In this document: piece by piece, positions 1 through 7,037 of the stretch | Position numbering within the stretch: the stretch's first letter is position 1 | Layout of the letters: the number at the start of each line of letters is the position of its first letter | NCBI GenBank assembly: GCA_964441935.1 | Contig: CAYTXI010000038.1 | Location: forward strand, 1 to 21,292 | Direction: 5' to 3' | DNA: 21,292 nucleotides | Source: JBBDMC01 sp964441935 | GTDB taxonomy: Bacteria; Pseudomonadota; Alphaproteobacteria; Rhizobiales; Kaistiaceae | Notes under the pieces: generated by a model | Seen by the model: only the letters and a program-made list of their open reading frames with translations | The model's database searches: none | What the model was told of the DNA's origin: nothing | Position numbers and translations under genes: made by a program

Positions 1-38
1 AGTTTGGAGTCAGGATGTACTTAGTTTGGAGTCAGGAT
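1..38. repeat. Two-copy direct repeat at the window edge
   Basis: The 16-base unit agtttggagtcaggat occurs at 1-16 and again, identical, at 23-38, giving a 22-base period with a gtactt spacer. It starts at the first base of the window, so more copies may lie to the left. Short repeated units of this kind can occur near insertion-sequence ends, but no transposase is visible here, so its origin is not determined. Confidence 0.6.
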
Positions 39-41
39 CAG

Positions 42-91
42 TGATCAGAAAGGCGCCGCTTGGGTCGCCCCAACCGACGCCTCCCTGATCA
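42..91 (-). terminator. Long imperfect hairpin, possible terminator for a minus-strand transcript
   Basis: Bases 51-64 pair with 69-82 (12 of 14 positions, mismatches at 56/77 and 59/74) around a four-base loop. An outer stem pairs 42-48 with 85-91 (tgatcag with ctgatca), separated by a small internal loop. Read on the minus strand, the inner stem is followed by only a short T stretch (TTTCTGATC), so termination is plausible but not strong. It lies just downstream of a minus-strand TAA at 98-100 that ends a short unidentified reading frame. Confidence 0.4.
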
Positions 92-97
92 GTTCGC

Positions 98-536
98 TTA
101 GTCGTCGGCAGCCTCGCCCGAAGGATGGGCGCCGTCGACCGCGAGCCGATGCGTGAAAGGCGTTCCATGCCCATTGCTGAACACAGTGGCCTCCCACCCG
201 AGTTCGACCTTTACGGTCGACCCCGGACTGCCCTTAGGCCCTGTGCCGCATCGCTGCGTTCATTGCCATAGGCAGTGCCGCGGGGCTTTCCGGCATTCTC
301 CCGGCTTTCGCTCGGGCCGCCGGCGCGGTCCGTCAAAGAACCAGCCTATAACGTCCAACCTGCCCTCGTTGGACTCGACCGGCCCTTTGCGGTGAAAGCA
401 TCATCGGTGATGCAGGTCGCATGTGAAAGCACCGAGTCGGCACTTTGGGAGAATCGGGGATAACGGGGACGGCATCCGTCGGTGCTGGCAATCGTCGCGA
501 ATCAGAATCGCGCGTGGTGCGATTTCGCGCCGCGGC
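98..536. other. Non-coding or decayed region with no supported gene
   Basis: No recognisable protein or RNA gene was found. On the minus strand a frame ending in TAA at 98-100 reads about 50 codons (tail ...FTHRLAVDGAHPSGEAADD) before a TGA near 200-250. An adjacent frame carries another short stop-bounded stretch (...AYGNERSDAAQGLRAVRGRP). Two short frames abutting on one strand could be the tail of a frameshifted gene, but neither was recognised. Plus-strand frames here are short and arginine/proline-rich, as expected of chance frames in GC-rich DNA. Small GC-rich dyads lie near 496-530, just past the aminotransferase stop, without a T tract. Confidence 0.4.
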
Positions 537-1712
537 TCAAGCGTTGCGGCCGAGGAAATCGCCGATGCGGGTGATCGCGTTGACGATGTCGTCGGCGGAG
601 GCAGCGTAGGAGACGCGGAGATAGCCTTCGCCGAGGACGCCGAAGTCGGGGCCGCCGATGACCGCGACGCCGACCTCTTCCAGAAGGGTTGCGGCGAGTT
701 CCTTCGCCTGGAAGCCGGTCTCTTTGATGTTGGGGAAGGCGTAGAACGCGCCCTTCGGCGTGATGCAGGAAACGCCCGGCAGGGTGTTCAGTCGCTCGAC
801 GACGATGCCGCGGCGCTTGTCGAACTCGGCGACCATGGCGGCGACCGAGTCCTGCGGACCCTCCAGCGCCGCAATGCCGGCGTACTGGGCCGACGCGTTA
901 ACGCACGACCAAGCGTTGACGGCGAGCTTGCGGACGTGGTCGTAGAGTGAGGCCGGCCACACCGAATAGCCCAGCCGCCAGCCGGTCATGGCGTAAGTCT
1001 TCGACCAGCCGTCGAGCAGGATCAGGCGGTCGCTGATTTCCGGGTAGGTCAACAGCGAGACATGGGCGAGACCGTCGTAGGTCATCTGGCCGTAGATCTC
1101 GTCAGACAGGATGGCTACGTCGGGAAACTCAGCGAGGCCGGCTACCAGGGCGTCGATCTCGGCCCTCGGGGTGACGCCGCCGGTCGGGTTTGCGGGCGAA
1201 CTGACGATCACCAATCGGGTCCGAGGCGTCATCAGCGCCAGGGTCTCCTCCGCGGAGAAGGCAAAGGCGTGCTCCTCGCGGATTGGGATCGGCACGGGCT
1301 TGGCACCGGTGAACTCGATCATCGAGCGGTAGATCGGGAAGCCGGGGTCGGGATAGAGAATCTCGGTGCCGGGCTCGCCGAACATCAGGATGGCGGCGAA
1401 CATGGTCACCTTGCCGCCCGGCATGATCATTACCCGGTCGGGGGAGACCTCGACGTTCAGGCGGCGAAAGATGTCGGCGGCGACCGCTTCGCGCAGGGGC
1501 AGGATGCCCGTCGCCGGCGTGTAGCCGTGATGGCCCTCACGGAGCGCCTTGATGCCTGCCTGGACGATGTGCTCGGGCGTGCGGAAGTCCGGCTGGCCGA
1601 TACCGAGATTGACGATGTCGCGCCCTTCGGCGGCGAGCGCGGTGGCGCGGGCCAGGACGGCGAAGGCATTCTCCTCGCCGATCCGGTCGAAGCCGGCGAT
1701 GGTGTGAAGCAA
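537..1712 (-). CDS. PLP-dependent class I/II aminotransferase (aspartate aminotransferase-like)
   Basis: A cytoplasmic fold-type I aminotransferase of about 391 residues, a normal length for the family. It would move an amino group between an amino acid and a 2-oxo acid using pyridoxal phosphate. Visible landmarks are the N-terminal FDRIGEE, IGQPDFRTPEHI, the ANPTGG loop, SDEIYG, the Schiff-base lysine in WSKTYAMTGWRLGY (about K238) and the carboxylate-binding arginine in YLRVSYA (about R366). The frame stays open upstream to 1958, but those extra residues are the antisense of an SDR remnant and do not resemble the family. I therefore place the start at TTG 1712, where family similarity begins and a GGGGAAA-like ribosome site precedes it. 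It stands alone, divergent from the SDR remnant/denD unit. The exact amino acid substrate cannot be assigned. Confidence 0.87.
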   Translation of the reverse strand: MLHTIAGFDRIGEENAFAVLARATALAAEGRDIVNLGIGQPDFRTPEHIVQAGIKALREGHHGYTPATGILPLREAVAADIFRRLNVEVSPDRVMIMPGGKVTMFAAILMFGEPGTEILYPDPGFPIYRSMIEFTGAKPVPIPIREEHAFAFSAEETLALMTPRTRLVIVSSPANPTGGVTPRAEIDALVAGLAEFPDVAILSDEIYGQMTYDGLAHVSLLTYPEISDRLILLDGWSKTYAMTGWRLGYSVWPASLYDHVRKLAVNAWSCVNASAQYAGIAALEGPQDSVAAMVAEFDKRRGIVVERLNTLPGVSCITPKGAFYAFPNIKETGFQAKELAATLLEEVGVAVIGGPDFGVLGEGYLRVSYAASADDIVNAITRIGDFLGRNA

Positions 1713-1730
1713 GGCGTTTCCCCAGTCACA

Positions 1731-1776
1731 TTTGATTTGGCGGCCACTCTTGGCGCATAAGGCGTGCGAAATCAAA
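1731..1776. promoter_or_regulatory. Inverted repeat in divergent intergenic region (candidate operator)
   Basis: TTTGATTTGGC at 1731-1741 and GCGAAATCAAA at 1766-1776 form 11-base inverted arms with one mismatch. The outer eight bases (TTTGATTT/AAATCAAA) match perfectly, and the arms are unusually AT-rich for this DNA. The dyad lies between the aminotransferase start and the SDR remnant start, where both divergent promoters should be. Arm centres are 35 bp apart, so it could bind two regulator dimers or form a long hairpin. No regulator gene is adjacent. Confidence 0.4.
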
Positions 1777-1805
1777 CCGGTACCTTCCAGAGAGAGCGAC
1801 GCCAC

Positions 1806-2054
1806 ATGAACAGGTTGGAGGGGCAAGTGTGCGCTCCCGACCGCGGCCAGCGCCGCGATCGGCCGGGTGACTGCGGTCGCCTTCGCCGAAGAAGGCGCGC
1901 ACGTCATCGCTGCCGACACAAAGGTAGAGCTGATGACCGATTTCAAGAGCCGCGGCACGGCCGAGTAAGTTGCGATGCTCGCCGTCTATCTCGCGTCAGA
2001 CGAGTCTACACCACCGGCCAGATTTATTCGGTTGACAGAGGGATTGCGCTCTAG
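1806..2054 (+). pseudogene. Decayed short-chain dehydrogenase (SDR) remnant
   Basis: An ATG with a GAGAG-type site starts MNRLEGQVCA. A shift of frame then gives LPTAASAAIGRVTAVAFAEE and GAHVIAADTKVELMTDF, which matches an SDR N-terminal Rossmann half. That frame meets a stop (GAG TAA) and continues as VAMLAVYLASDES, and returning to the first frame gives YTTGQIYSVDRGIAL and TAG. The last two pieces match the C-terminal end of an SDR. About 85 codons remain of a usual 250, so the middle, including the Ser-Tyr-Lys catalytic region, is deleted, and at least two frameshifts and one stop are present. The TAA-type nucleotide-binding motif and YTTGQ tail recall 2-keto-3-deoxy-fuconate dehydrogenase/DHRS6-type SDRs, which is a tentative assignment. 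It ends 12 nt before the next gene and was probably its operon partner. Confidence 0.8.
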
Positions 2055-2066
2055 AGGAAAACTAAC

Positions 2067-3050
2067 ATGCAGATTCTCATCATCGGCGGGGCCGGCATGA
2101 TTGGCGCCAAGCTGGCGCGCCGGCTGGCGCAGGAGGGTCAGCTCGCCGGGAAGACGATCACACATCTCACCCTGGCCGACTGGGTGCAGCCGTTTGCACC
2201 CGAAAATGCGCCGTTTGCGATCAAGGCGACCGCGCTCGACGTCGCGGCGCCGGGAAACGCGGAGAAACTGGTCGCGGACCGGCCTGAGGTGATCTTTCAC
2301 CTGGCGGCGATCGTCTCCGGTGAGGCGGAGACCGACTTCGACAAGGGCTACCGCACGAATCTCGACGGTACGCGGATGCTGTTCGAGGCGATCCGCCGGG
2401 TCGGCCACGGCTACCGCCCGCGCGTGGTGTTCACCTCGTCGATCGCGGTGTTCGGGGCGCCGTTTCCCGACGCGATCCCGGATGACTTCTTCCACACGCC
2501 CTTGACGTCCTACGGAACGCAGAAGGCGATCTCGGAGCTCCTGTTGTCGGATTACACGCGGCGGGGGTTCATGGATGGGGTCGGCATCCGGCTGCCGACC
2601 GTCTGCGTTCGCCCGGGCAAACCCAACCTGGCCGCGTCGGGGTTCTTCTCCAACATCATCCGCGAACCGCTCACCGGCCACGAGGCTGTGCTGCCGGTCG
2701 CTGAAGACGTCCGCCACTGGCACGCGAGCCCGCGTACAGCCGTGGGGTTCTTGATCCACGCGGCAGGGCTGGACGGGGTGGCGCTGGGGCCGCGGCGCAA
2801 CCTAACTATGCCCGGCCTTTCAGTGACGGTCGGCGAGCAGATCGCCGCGCTCGGGAAGGTAGCGGGCAAGGCGGTCGTGGCCCGCATTCGCCGCCAGCCG
2901 GACGAGACGATCATGCGGATCGTCGCCGGCTGGCCGCGCAACTTTGCACCGGAGCGCGCGCTCGAACTCGGCTTCCGGGCGGACCCGAGCTTCAAGGAGA
3001 TCATTCGCATCCACATCGAGGACGAACTCGGCGGGACGTGGGTGAAGTAG
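2067..3050 (+). CDS. denD: D-erythronate dehydrogenase-like NAD-dependent epimerase/dehydratase
   Basis: An extended SDR of 327 residues resembling DenD, which oxidises D-erythronate to 2-oxo-tetronate with NAD in tetronate catabolism. Visible features are the dinucleotide motif GGAGMIG (G7, G10, G13), LADW in the cofactor region, FHLAAIVSGEAE, VVFTSSIAVFGAPFP with the catalytic serine (S124/S125), and YGTQK giving Y149 and K153. The LPTVCVRPGKPN segment and the long C-terminal substrate domain also fit. The start is supported by an AGGA site 8 nt upstream that overlaps the end of the SDR remnant. In characterised pathways DenD works with a four-carbon acid kinase and an isomerase/aldolase, and none is present here. 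It converges on the hydroxyacid dehydrogenase with only 10 nt between stops. Family is confident, exact substrate less so. Confidence 0.88.
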   Translation: MQILIIGGAGMIGAKLARRLAQEGQLAGKTITHLTLADWVQPFAPENAPFAIKATALDVAAPGNAEKLVADRPEVIFHLAAIVSGEAETDFDKGYRTNLDGTRMLFEAIRRVGHGYRPRVVFTSSIAVFGAPFPDAIPDDFFHTPLTSYGTQKAISELLLSDYTRRGFMDGVGIRLPTVCVRPGKPNLAASGFFSNIIREPLTGHEAVLPVAEDVRHWHASPRTAVGFLIHAAGLDGVALGPRRNLTMPGLSVTVGEQIAALGKVAGKAVVARIRRQPDETIMRIVAGWPRNFAPERALELGFRADPSFKEIIRIHIEDELGGTWVK

Positions 3051-3060
3051 GTTCCAGGCG

Positions 3061-4029
3061 CTACGTCCTTCCGGGCAGCGGCCAGGGGGTCTCGGAGACT
3101 GGCGTCAGCGGCTTGCCGTCGTCGAACCAACTCTTGAGGTTGTCGACGACGAGCTGACCCATGGCGTTGCGGGTGAAGATCGAGGCCGAACCGACGTGGG
3201 GAAGGAGCACGGCGTTGGGGAGCTCCATCAGCTCTGTGGGGACATGGGGCTCATCGGCGAACACGTCCAGTCCCGCGGCGTAGATGGTCCTATTCCTGAG
3301 TGCCGCGACCAGGGCGGGTTCATCGACGGCACTGCCGCGGCCGATGTTGATAAGGACGCCATTGGGCCCGAGCGTCTCGAGGACCGTCGCATCGACCATG
3401 TTGCGCGTCGACACATCGCCGGGGACGACGAGGATCAGCGTATCGACGGCGGCGGCCAACTGGTGGAGGCTCGGATAGTAGCGGTAGGGGACGTCGCTCC
3501 GCTCATGGCGGTTGTGATAGGCGACGGGCACCTGCATGCCGTCAAGGCGGCGGGCGATTGCCATTCCGATCCGGCCGAGACCGACGATGCCGGCAGTGCG
3601 GTCGCGCATCGTCGCCGGGGTCAACGGGTAGGGTCCATCGCTCTCCCACTTGCCGGCGCGCAGGTGCCGCTCGCCGGCAGACAATTCGCGAACCGTCATC
3701 AGGAGCAAACCGAGGGCGGTGTCGGCGACCTCCTCGGTGAGGACGTCGGGCGTGTTGGTGACGACGATCCCGCGTTCGGCGGCGCACGTCAGGTCGATGC
3801 CATCGTAGCCGACGCCGAAATTGGCGACGATCTCCAATCGCGGCATCCGCTCGAACGCCGCGCGGTCGATTTTGGTGCCGTGGCCGCGCGCCACGCCGCG
3901 GACGATAGCTGCGGTCGCGTCGTCGAGGCTCGAGATATCGACGGTGCGATGGGCCGCGAACAGGCTGTTCAACGCTTCGTCTGCGACGGCCGGCAAAGCG
4001 CCGGCCACAAGGATATCGATTTCAGTCAC
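3061..4029 (-). CDS. D-isomer-specific 2-hydroxyacid dehydrogenase (glyoxylate/hydroxypyruvate reductase type)
   Basis: A cytoplasmic NAD(P)-dependent dehydrogenase of 322 residues that would interconvert a 2-oxo acid and a D-2-hydroxy acid. The cofactor motif is GLGRIG (150-155). The catalytic trio is Arg in NIGRGS (R231), Glu in ADEPH (E260) and His in LLPHVGSAS (H278). VANFGVGYDGID matches the substrate-domain loop of the glyoxylate/hydroxypyruvate reductase group. The start is taken as GTG 4029 because a GAGGGGAA ribosome site precedes it and the family N-terminus begins there. An upstream in-frame extension to 4101 would overlap the permease gene. It is the last gene of the SDR-permease-dehydrogenase unit, 52 nt after the permease stop. 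Which hydroxy acid it uses is unknown. Confidence 0.9.
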   Translation of the reverse strand: MTEIDILVAGALPAVADEALNSLFAAHRTVDISSLDDATAAIVRGVARGHGTKIDRAAFERMPRLEIVANFGVGYDGIDLTCAAERGIVVTNTPDVLTEEVADTALGLLLMTVRELSAGERHLRAGKWESDGPYPLTPATMRDRTAGIVGLGRIGMAIARRLDGMQVPVAYHNRHERSDVPYRYYPSLHQLAAAVDTLILVVPGDVSTRNMVDATVLETLGPNGVLINIGRGSAVDEPALVAALRNRTIYAAGLDVFADEPHVPTELMELPNAVLLPHVGSASIFTRNAMGQLVVDNLKSWFDDGKPLTPVSETPWPLPGRT

Positions 4030-4081
4030 CGCGTTCCCCTCGGGAGGTTGACCTGACGATAGCAGACCTCGCGAAGACGAG

Positions 4082-4981
4082 TCAGCGGTCGCGGTGGACA
4101 CGCTCGCGGTAGAGGATGTAGAGGCCGCTGGCGATCACGACGGCGGCACCAAAGAGGGTGCTGACGGTCGGCACGTCGCCAAAGAATACGTACCCGGCCG
4201 CCACCATCCAGACGATCTGGGTGTAGGTAAAGGGCGCCAACACCGGCGCCGGTGCGTAGCGCGTCGCCAGTATCAGGAACCAGTGACCGAGCCCGCCAGC
4301 GAGCCCGCAGACCACGAGCGCCGCGGCGACGGTCCACGTCGGCGGCACCTCGGCGACGAAGGGCAGCGTCGGGGTGAGCAGGGCGGCGCCGACCAGCGTG
4401 CCGTAGATGAGCATCCCGGCCGCGGTTTCGGTCGCGCTCAGCATGCGCGTGGTCAGGTAGTAGCCGGCGTAACAAAAGGCCGCGCTGAGCGAGGCAAAGA
4501 CGGCCGGATGAAACGCGCTCGGCTGCGGCTGCATGACGATCAGGACGCCGAGGAGACCGGTGATCACGGCCGCCCAGCGGCGCGGCCCCGCCCACTCGCC
4601 GAGCAGTGGCCCGGCGAGCGCGGTGATTAGCAGCGGCGCGGCGAAGGTGATCGAAACGGTCTGGGCGAGCGGCAGGTAATGGATGGCGATGAAATTGAAG
4701 ACGGTCGACAGGAGTAGGAACACCCCGCGCACCGCCTGCAGCCGTGGCCGCTTCGTGGCGTACTGGTGAGGCAGACGCCACGGGCGAAGAACGATGACCG
4801 CGAAGGCGAGGCCAAGGGCATAGCGGGCCCAGGCGACCTCCACGGTGGACACATAGTTGCTGGCGTACTTTGCCGGCGCATCGATGAAGGTGAAGGCGAG
4901 CACTGCCGCGCAGATCAGCCCGATGCCGCGCAAGCGGGCGGCGACATCGGCGTCGGTGAGACGCCCCTCGGGCCGGTCCAT
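4082..4981 (-). CDS. EamA/DMT-family transporter
   Basis: A predicted inner-membrane protein of 299 residues with about ten hydrophobic segments arranged as two EamA-type halves, the usual size and layout of drug/metabolite transporter superfamily members. Examples are GIGLICAAVLAFTFIDAPAK at the start, the FNFIAIHYLPLAQTVSITFA segment and its AAPLLITALAGPLLGEW continuation in the first half, and TYTQIVWMVAAGYVFFGD in the second. ATG 4981 is chosen because family similarity begins there. The open frame to 5074 would run into the SDR gene. Only 13 nt separate it from the SDR stop, so the two are almost certainly cotranscribed. The context of hydroxyacid and SDR dehydrogenases suggests movement of an organic acid or related metabolite, but DMT substrates cannot be predicted from sequence. 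Confidence 0.88.
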   Translation of the reverse strand: MDRPEGRLTDADVAARLRGIGLICAAVLAFTFIDAPAKYASNYVSTVEVAWARYALGLAFAVIVLRPWRLPHQYATKRPRLQAVRGVFLLLSTVFNFIAIHYLPLAQTVSITFAAPLLITALAGPLLGEWAGPRRWAAVITGLLGVLIVMQPQPSAFHPAVFASLSAAFCYAGYYLTTRMLSATETAAGMLIYGTLVGAALLTPTLPFVAEVPPTWTVAAALVVCGLAGGLGHWFLILATRYAPAPVLAPFTYTQIVWMVAAGYVFFGDVPTVSTLFGAAVVIASGLYILYRERVHRDR

Positions 4982-4994
4982 GCGGATGCGGATC

Positions 4995-5750
4995 CTAGTA
5001 CGTGGCGCGGCCGCCGGAGATGTCGAACACCGCCCCGGTGGTGAAGGAGCATTCGTCGGAGACCATGAAGGCAATCATGGCAGCGACCTCGTCGACCTCG
5101 ACGAAACGGCCGCGCGGGATCTTGTCGAGCATGTAGGTTATGTGCCGCTCGCTCACCTGCTCGAGGATGCGGGTCTTGGCGGCGGCGGGGGCGATGGCGT
5201 TGATCGAGATATCGTGCTTGGCAACCTCCTTGGCGATGGCCTTGGTCAGGGCGATGACGCCCGCCTTCGATGCTGAATAGGCGGACGCGGTAGGATTTCC
5301 TTCCTTGCCCGCAATCGACGCGACATTGGCGACGCGGCCGTAGTTGCGCTCGATCATGCTCGGAACGATGGCACGGAGGCAGTTGAACTGCCCGGTGAGA
5401 TTGATCGCCAGGACACGGCTCCACTCCGCTAATGGATATTCCCATGTCATGGCGTTGGCGCCGGCGACGCCGGCATTGTTGACGAGGATGTCGATGCGCC
5501 CGAAGGCGCGGACGGTTTCGTCGCGGGCGCGCTCGACGCCGGCGTAGTCGGAAACGTCGACGGCTATCGAGATGACGCGCCCGACGGAGGACATCGAGCG
5601 CGCTGTCTTGTCGGCGAGCGACGCGTCCTGGTCCCAGATGGCGACCGCGCCGCCGCCGGTCGCCAGGCGTTCGGCAACTGCGCGACCGAAGCCCTGGGCG
5701 CCGCCCGTGACGACGGCAAAGCGATCCGTGAAGTCGTACTGGGTGGGCAT
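4995..5750 (-). CDS. Classical SDR-family oxidoreductase
   Basis: A complete classical short-chain dehydrogenase of 251 residues, cytoplasmic and NAD(P)-linked. The nucleotide-binding motif TGGAQGFG lies at 15-22, then NNAG, the catalytic serine in VASIAG (S145), and YSASK with Y158 and K162. The C-terminal FTTGAVFDISGG is typical of 3-ketoacyl reductase/glucose dehydrogenase-like SDRs. The acidic residue in IWDQD after the second strand favours NAD over NADP. ATG 5750 is preferred to the TTG at 5810 because similarity begins at MPTQYDF and a promoter-like element overlaps the upstream segment. The ribosome site is weak (GGGGCG). First gene of the unit with the DMT permease and 2-hydroxyacid dehydrogenase. 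The substrate is probably a secondary alcohol or sugar acid. Confidence 0.9.
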   Translation of the reverse strand: MPTQYDFTDRFAVVTGGAQGFGRAVAERLATGGGAVAIWDQDASLADKTARSMSSVGRVISIAVDVSDYAGVERARDETVRAFGRIDILVNNAGVAGANAMTWEYPLAEWSRVLAINLTGQFNCLRAIVPSMIERNYGRVANVASIAGKEGNPTASAYSASKAGVIALTKAIAKEVAKHDISINAIAPAAAKTRILEQVSERHITYMLDKIPRGRFVEVDEVAAMIAFMVSDECSFTTGAVFDISGGRATY

Positions 5751-5780
5751 GCAACGCGCCCCGCATCGATGTAGCGCGAT

Positions 5781-5810
5781 GGTATAGTCCGCGGCTCGCG
5801 GGCAAGGCAA
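5781..5810 (-). promoter_or_regulatory. Possible sigma-70-type promoter for the SDR operon
   Basis: On the minus strand TTGCCT (5810-5805) and TATACC (5786-5781) are separated by 18 nt and lie about 30 nt upstream of the SDR ATG at 5750. Each hexamer matches the consensus at four of six positions. The surrounding 5751-5901 interval has no gene. Prediction by eye only. Confidence 0.35.
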
Positions 5811-5901
5811 GTCACGCGCGGGGACGCGGGCGATGGAAGCCGTGGGGGCGGCGGCACCAACCCCGCCGAGCGACTGGCCGGCGCCGGGCGGCGATTTGCC
5901 G

Positions 5902-6384
5902 CTAGACTGTGTCCTGCTCGTCGGCGTCCTCGTCCTCGGCCGGCGCGGCGGCGCCGGTTTCCAGATTGCGTTCGATCTGACGCAGTAGCTTCCTCAGACG
6001 CTTGCGGTCCCTGTCGTCGATGTTGGCTAGTGCCGTCCTCTCGACGCGCTTCCAGATCTTGTCGACCATGGCGATGGCGTGGTGGCCGCGTTCGGTGAGG
6101 AATACCTGAGCCTGACGTCCATCGCCCTGCTGCGACGGACGCCGCTCGACGTAGTCCTGGGCGGCGAGGCGACGGATCATCTTGGTGACGGTGGGCGGCT
6201 GGACGCCGAGGGCGGCGGCGAGATCGCTCATCGACATTCCGTCGCCGTCGGCCAGCGCCTTGAGCAGGCCCTCCTGGCCGGAGTGCAGCTCGATACGCGA
6301 CAGGCCGACACCGGCTCGCGCGCGATACGCCCGCGCCGCCTTGGCCAATCGATGGGTCACGGTACGACGGTGATCGAACGCCAT
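5902..6384 (-). CDS. MarR-family transcriptional regulator
   Basis: A 160-residue winged-helix regulator of normal MarR length. The core reads MSMSDLAAALGVQPPTVTKM (helix-turn-helix recognition region), then IRRLAAQDYVERRPSQQGDG and RQAQVFLTERG, the wing with its conserved D-R pattern. Helices at both ends would form the dimer interface. The C-terminus is an acidic tail (AAPAEDEDADEQD). ATG 6384 is chosen over the adjacent TTG 6387, and neither has a good ribosome site. It is the last gene of the transporter/amidohydrolase operon, 64 nt after the oxidoreductase stop, so it may sense the imported compound or a product and control the operon. That role is inferred from position. Confidence 0.88.
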   Translation of the reverse strand: MAFDHRRTVTHRLAKAARAYRARAGVGLSRIELHSGQEGLLKALADGDGMSMSDLAAALGVQPPTVTKMIRRLAAQDYVERRPSQQGDGRQAQVFLTERGHHAIAMVDKIWKRVERTALANIDDRDRKRLRKLLRQIERNLETGAAAPAEDEDADEQDTV

Positions 6385-6424
6385 CAATTAGCGGTCTAAG
6401 CAGGCCAAGATGAAGCCCTGATGA

Positions 6425-6438
6425 CAGTCGCTCGACTG
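6425..6438. promoter_or_regulatory. Short perfect dyad upstream of the MarR gene
   Basis: CAGTCG at 6425-6430 and CGACTG at 6433-6438 form a perfect 6-base inverted repeat with a 2-base centre, in the 64-nt space between the oxidoreductase stop and the MarR start. It could be a MarR autoregulatory half-operator or a small mRNA hairpin. Short dyads of this size also arise by chance. Confidence 0.25.
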
Positions 6439-6448
6439 CCGGCGCGCT

Positions 6449-7033
6449 TCAAAACGCCCGCATCTCGCGAGCAACGCGCTCGAGAAACGCGCGCCGGGCC
6501 GCCCCATCGTTACGGTTCATGTCGTAGAGGGCAAGGTAGCGCATGCGGGGGGCGGCCGGGTTGATCTGGGCGCGGATCACGCGCTTCACGGCCTTGCGGG
6601 GCGGGTCGCCCATCAGCAGCGCGCGCCAGCGATGGCCGCCGTAGGTGACGACGGCGGCGAGGCGGCGGATGTTGTGCAGGATCGGCCAAAGCTTGCCATT
6701 GCGCAATTCGAACGACACGCCGGGGAGAAAGACGCGATCGAAGAACCCTTTGAGGATCGCCGGGTAGCCGAAGTTCCATACCGGGAAATTGAGCACCAAC
6801 CCCTCGGCGGCGCGGAGGCGATCGACATGCTCCTGAACCGGCTTCGTGCACACCTCTTCGTTATGGTAGTTCAGCCGTTCCTCGCGCGACATCACCGGGT
6901 TGAAGCCCTCTGCGTAAAGGTCGCAGTCGTCGACGTCGTGGCCGGCGGCGCGGAGGCCGTCGACCGTGGTCTTGTGGAGTGCGGCGGCGAAGCTCGTCTC
7001 GACCGGGTGGGCGAAGAGAACGAGGACGCGCAT
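6449..7033 (-). CDS. Flavodoxin-fold NAD(P)H oxidoreductase (NQO1/YwrO-like)
   Basis: A 194-residue cytoplasmic flavoprotein of the NAD(P)H dehydrogenase (quinone)/flavodoxin-2 family, which transfers two electrons from NAD(P)H to a quinone or other acceptor through FMN or FAD. Visible features are MRVLVLFAHPVETSFAAAL (flavin phosphate loop with the family's HP motif), LNFPVWNFGYPAILKGFFDR (isoalloxazine-binding loop) and VVTYGG. The length fits the family. The start at ATG 7033 is 4 nt after the stop of the FAD oxidase gene, so the two are translationally linked. It could recycle reducing equivalents or reduce an intermediate made by the neighbouring oxidase or amidohydrolase, which is inference from context. 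Confidence 0.87.
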   Translation of the reverse strand: MRVLVLFAHPVETSFAAALHKTTVDGLRAAGHDVDDCDLYAEGFNPVMSREERLNYHNEEVCTKPVQEHVDRLRAAEGLVLNFPVWNFGYPAILKGFFDRVFLPGVSFELRNGKLWPILHNIRRLAAVVTYGGHRWRALLMGDPPRKAVKRVIRAQINPAAPRMRYLALYDMNRNDGAARRAFLERVAREMRAF

Positions 7034-7037
7034 GGTG

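Noticed and set aside
428..452. Sequence resembling the 3' end of a Cas9 guide scaffold (gcaccgagtcggcac)
   Set aside because: The second arm does not complement the first well, there is no T tract, repeat array or Cas gene nearby, and the match is short enough to be chance.
423..950. Plus-strand open frame opposite the aminotransferase end
   Set aside because: Mirror-frame artefact in GC-rich coding DNA. It is rich in Asp/Gly/Arg with no recognisable motif.
1713..1958. N-terminal extension of the aminotransferase
   Set aside because: The extra 82 codons are antisense to the SDR remnant and unlike the family. The family N-terminus begins at TTG 1712.
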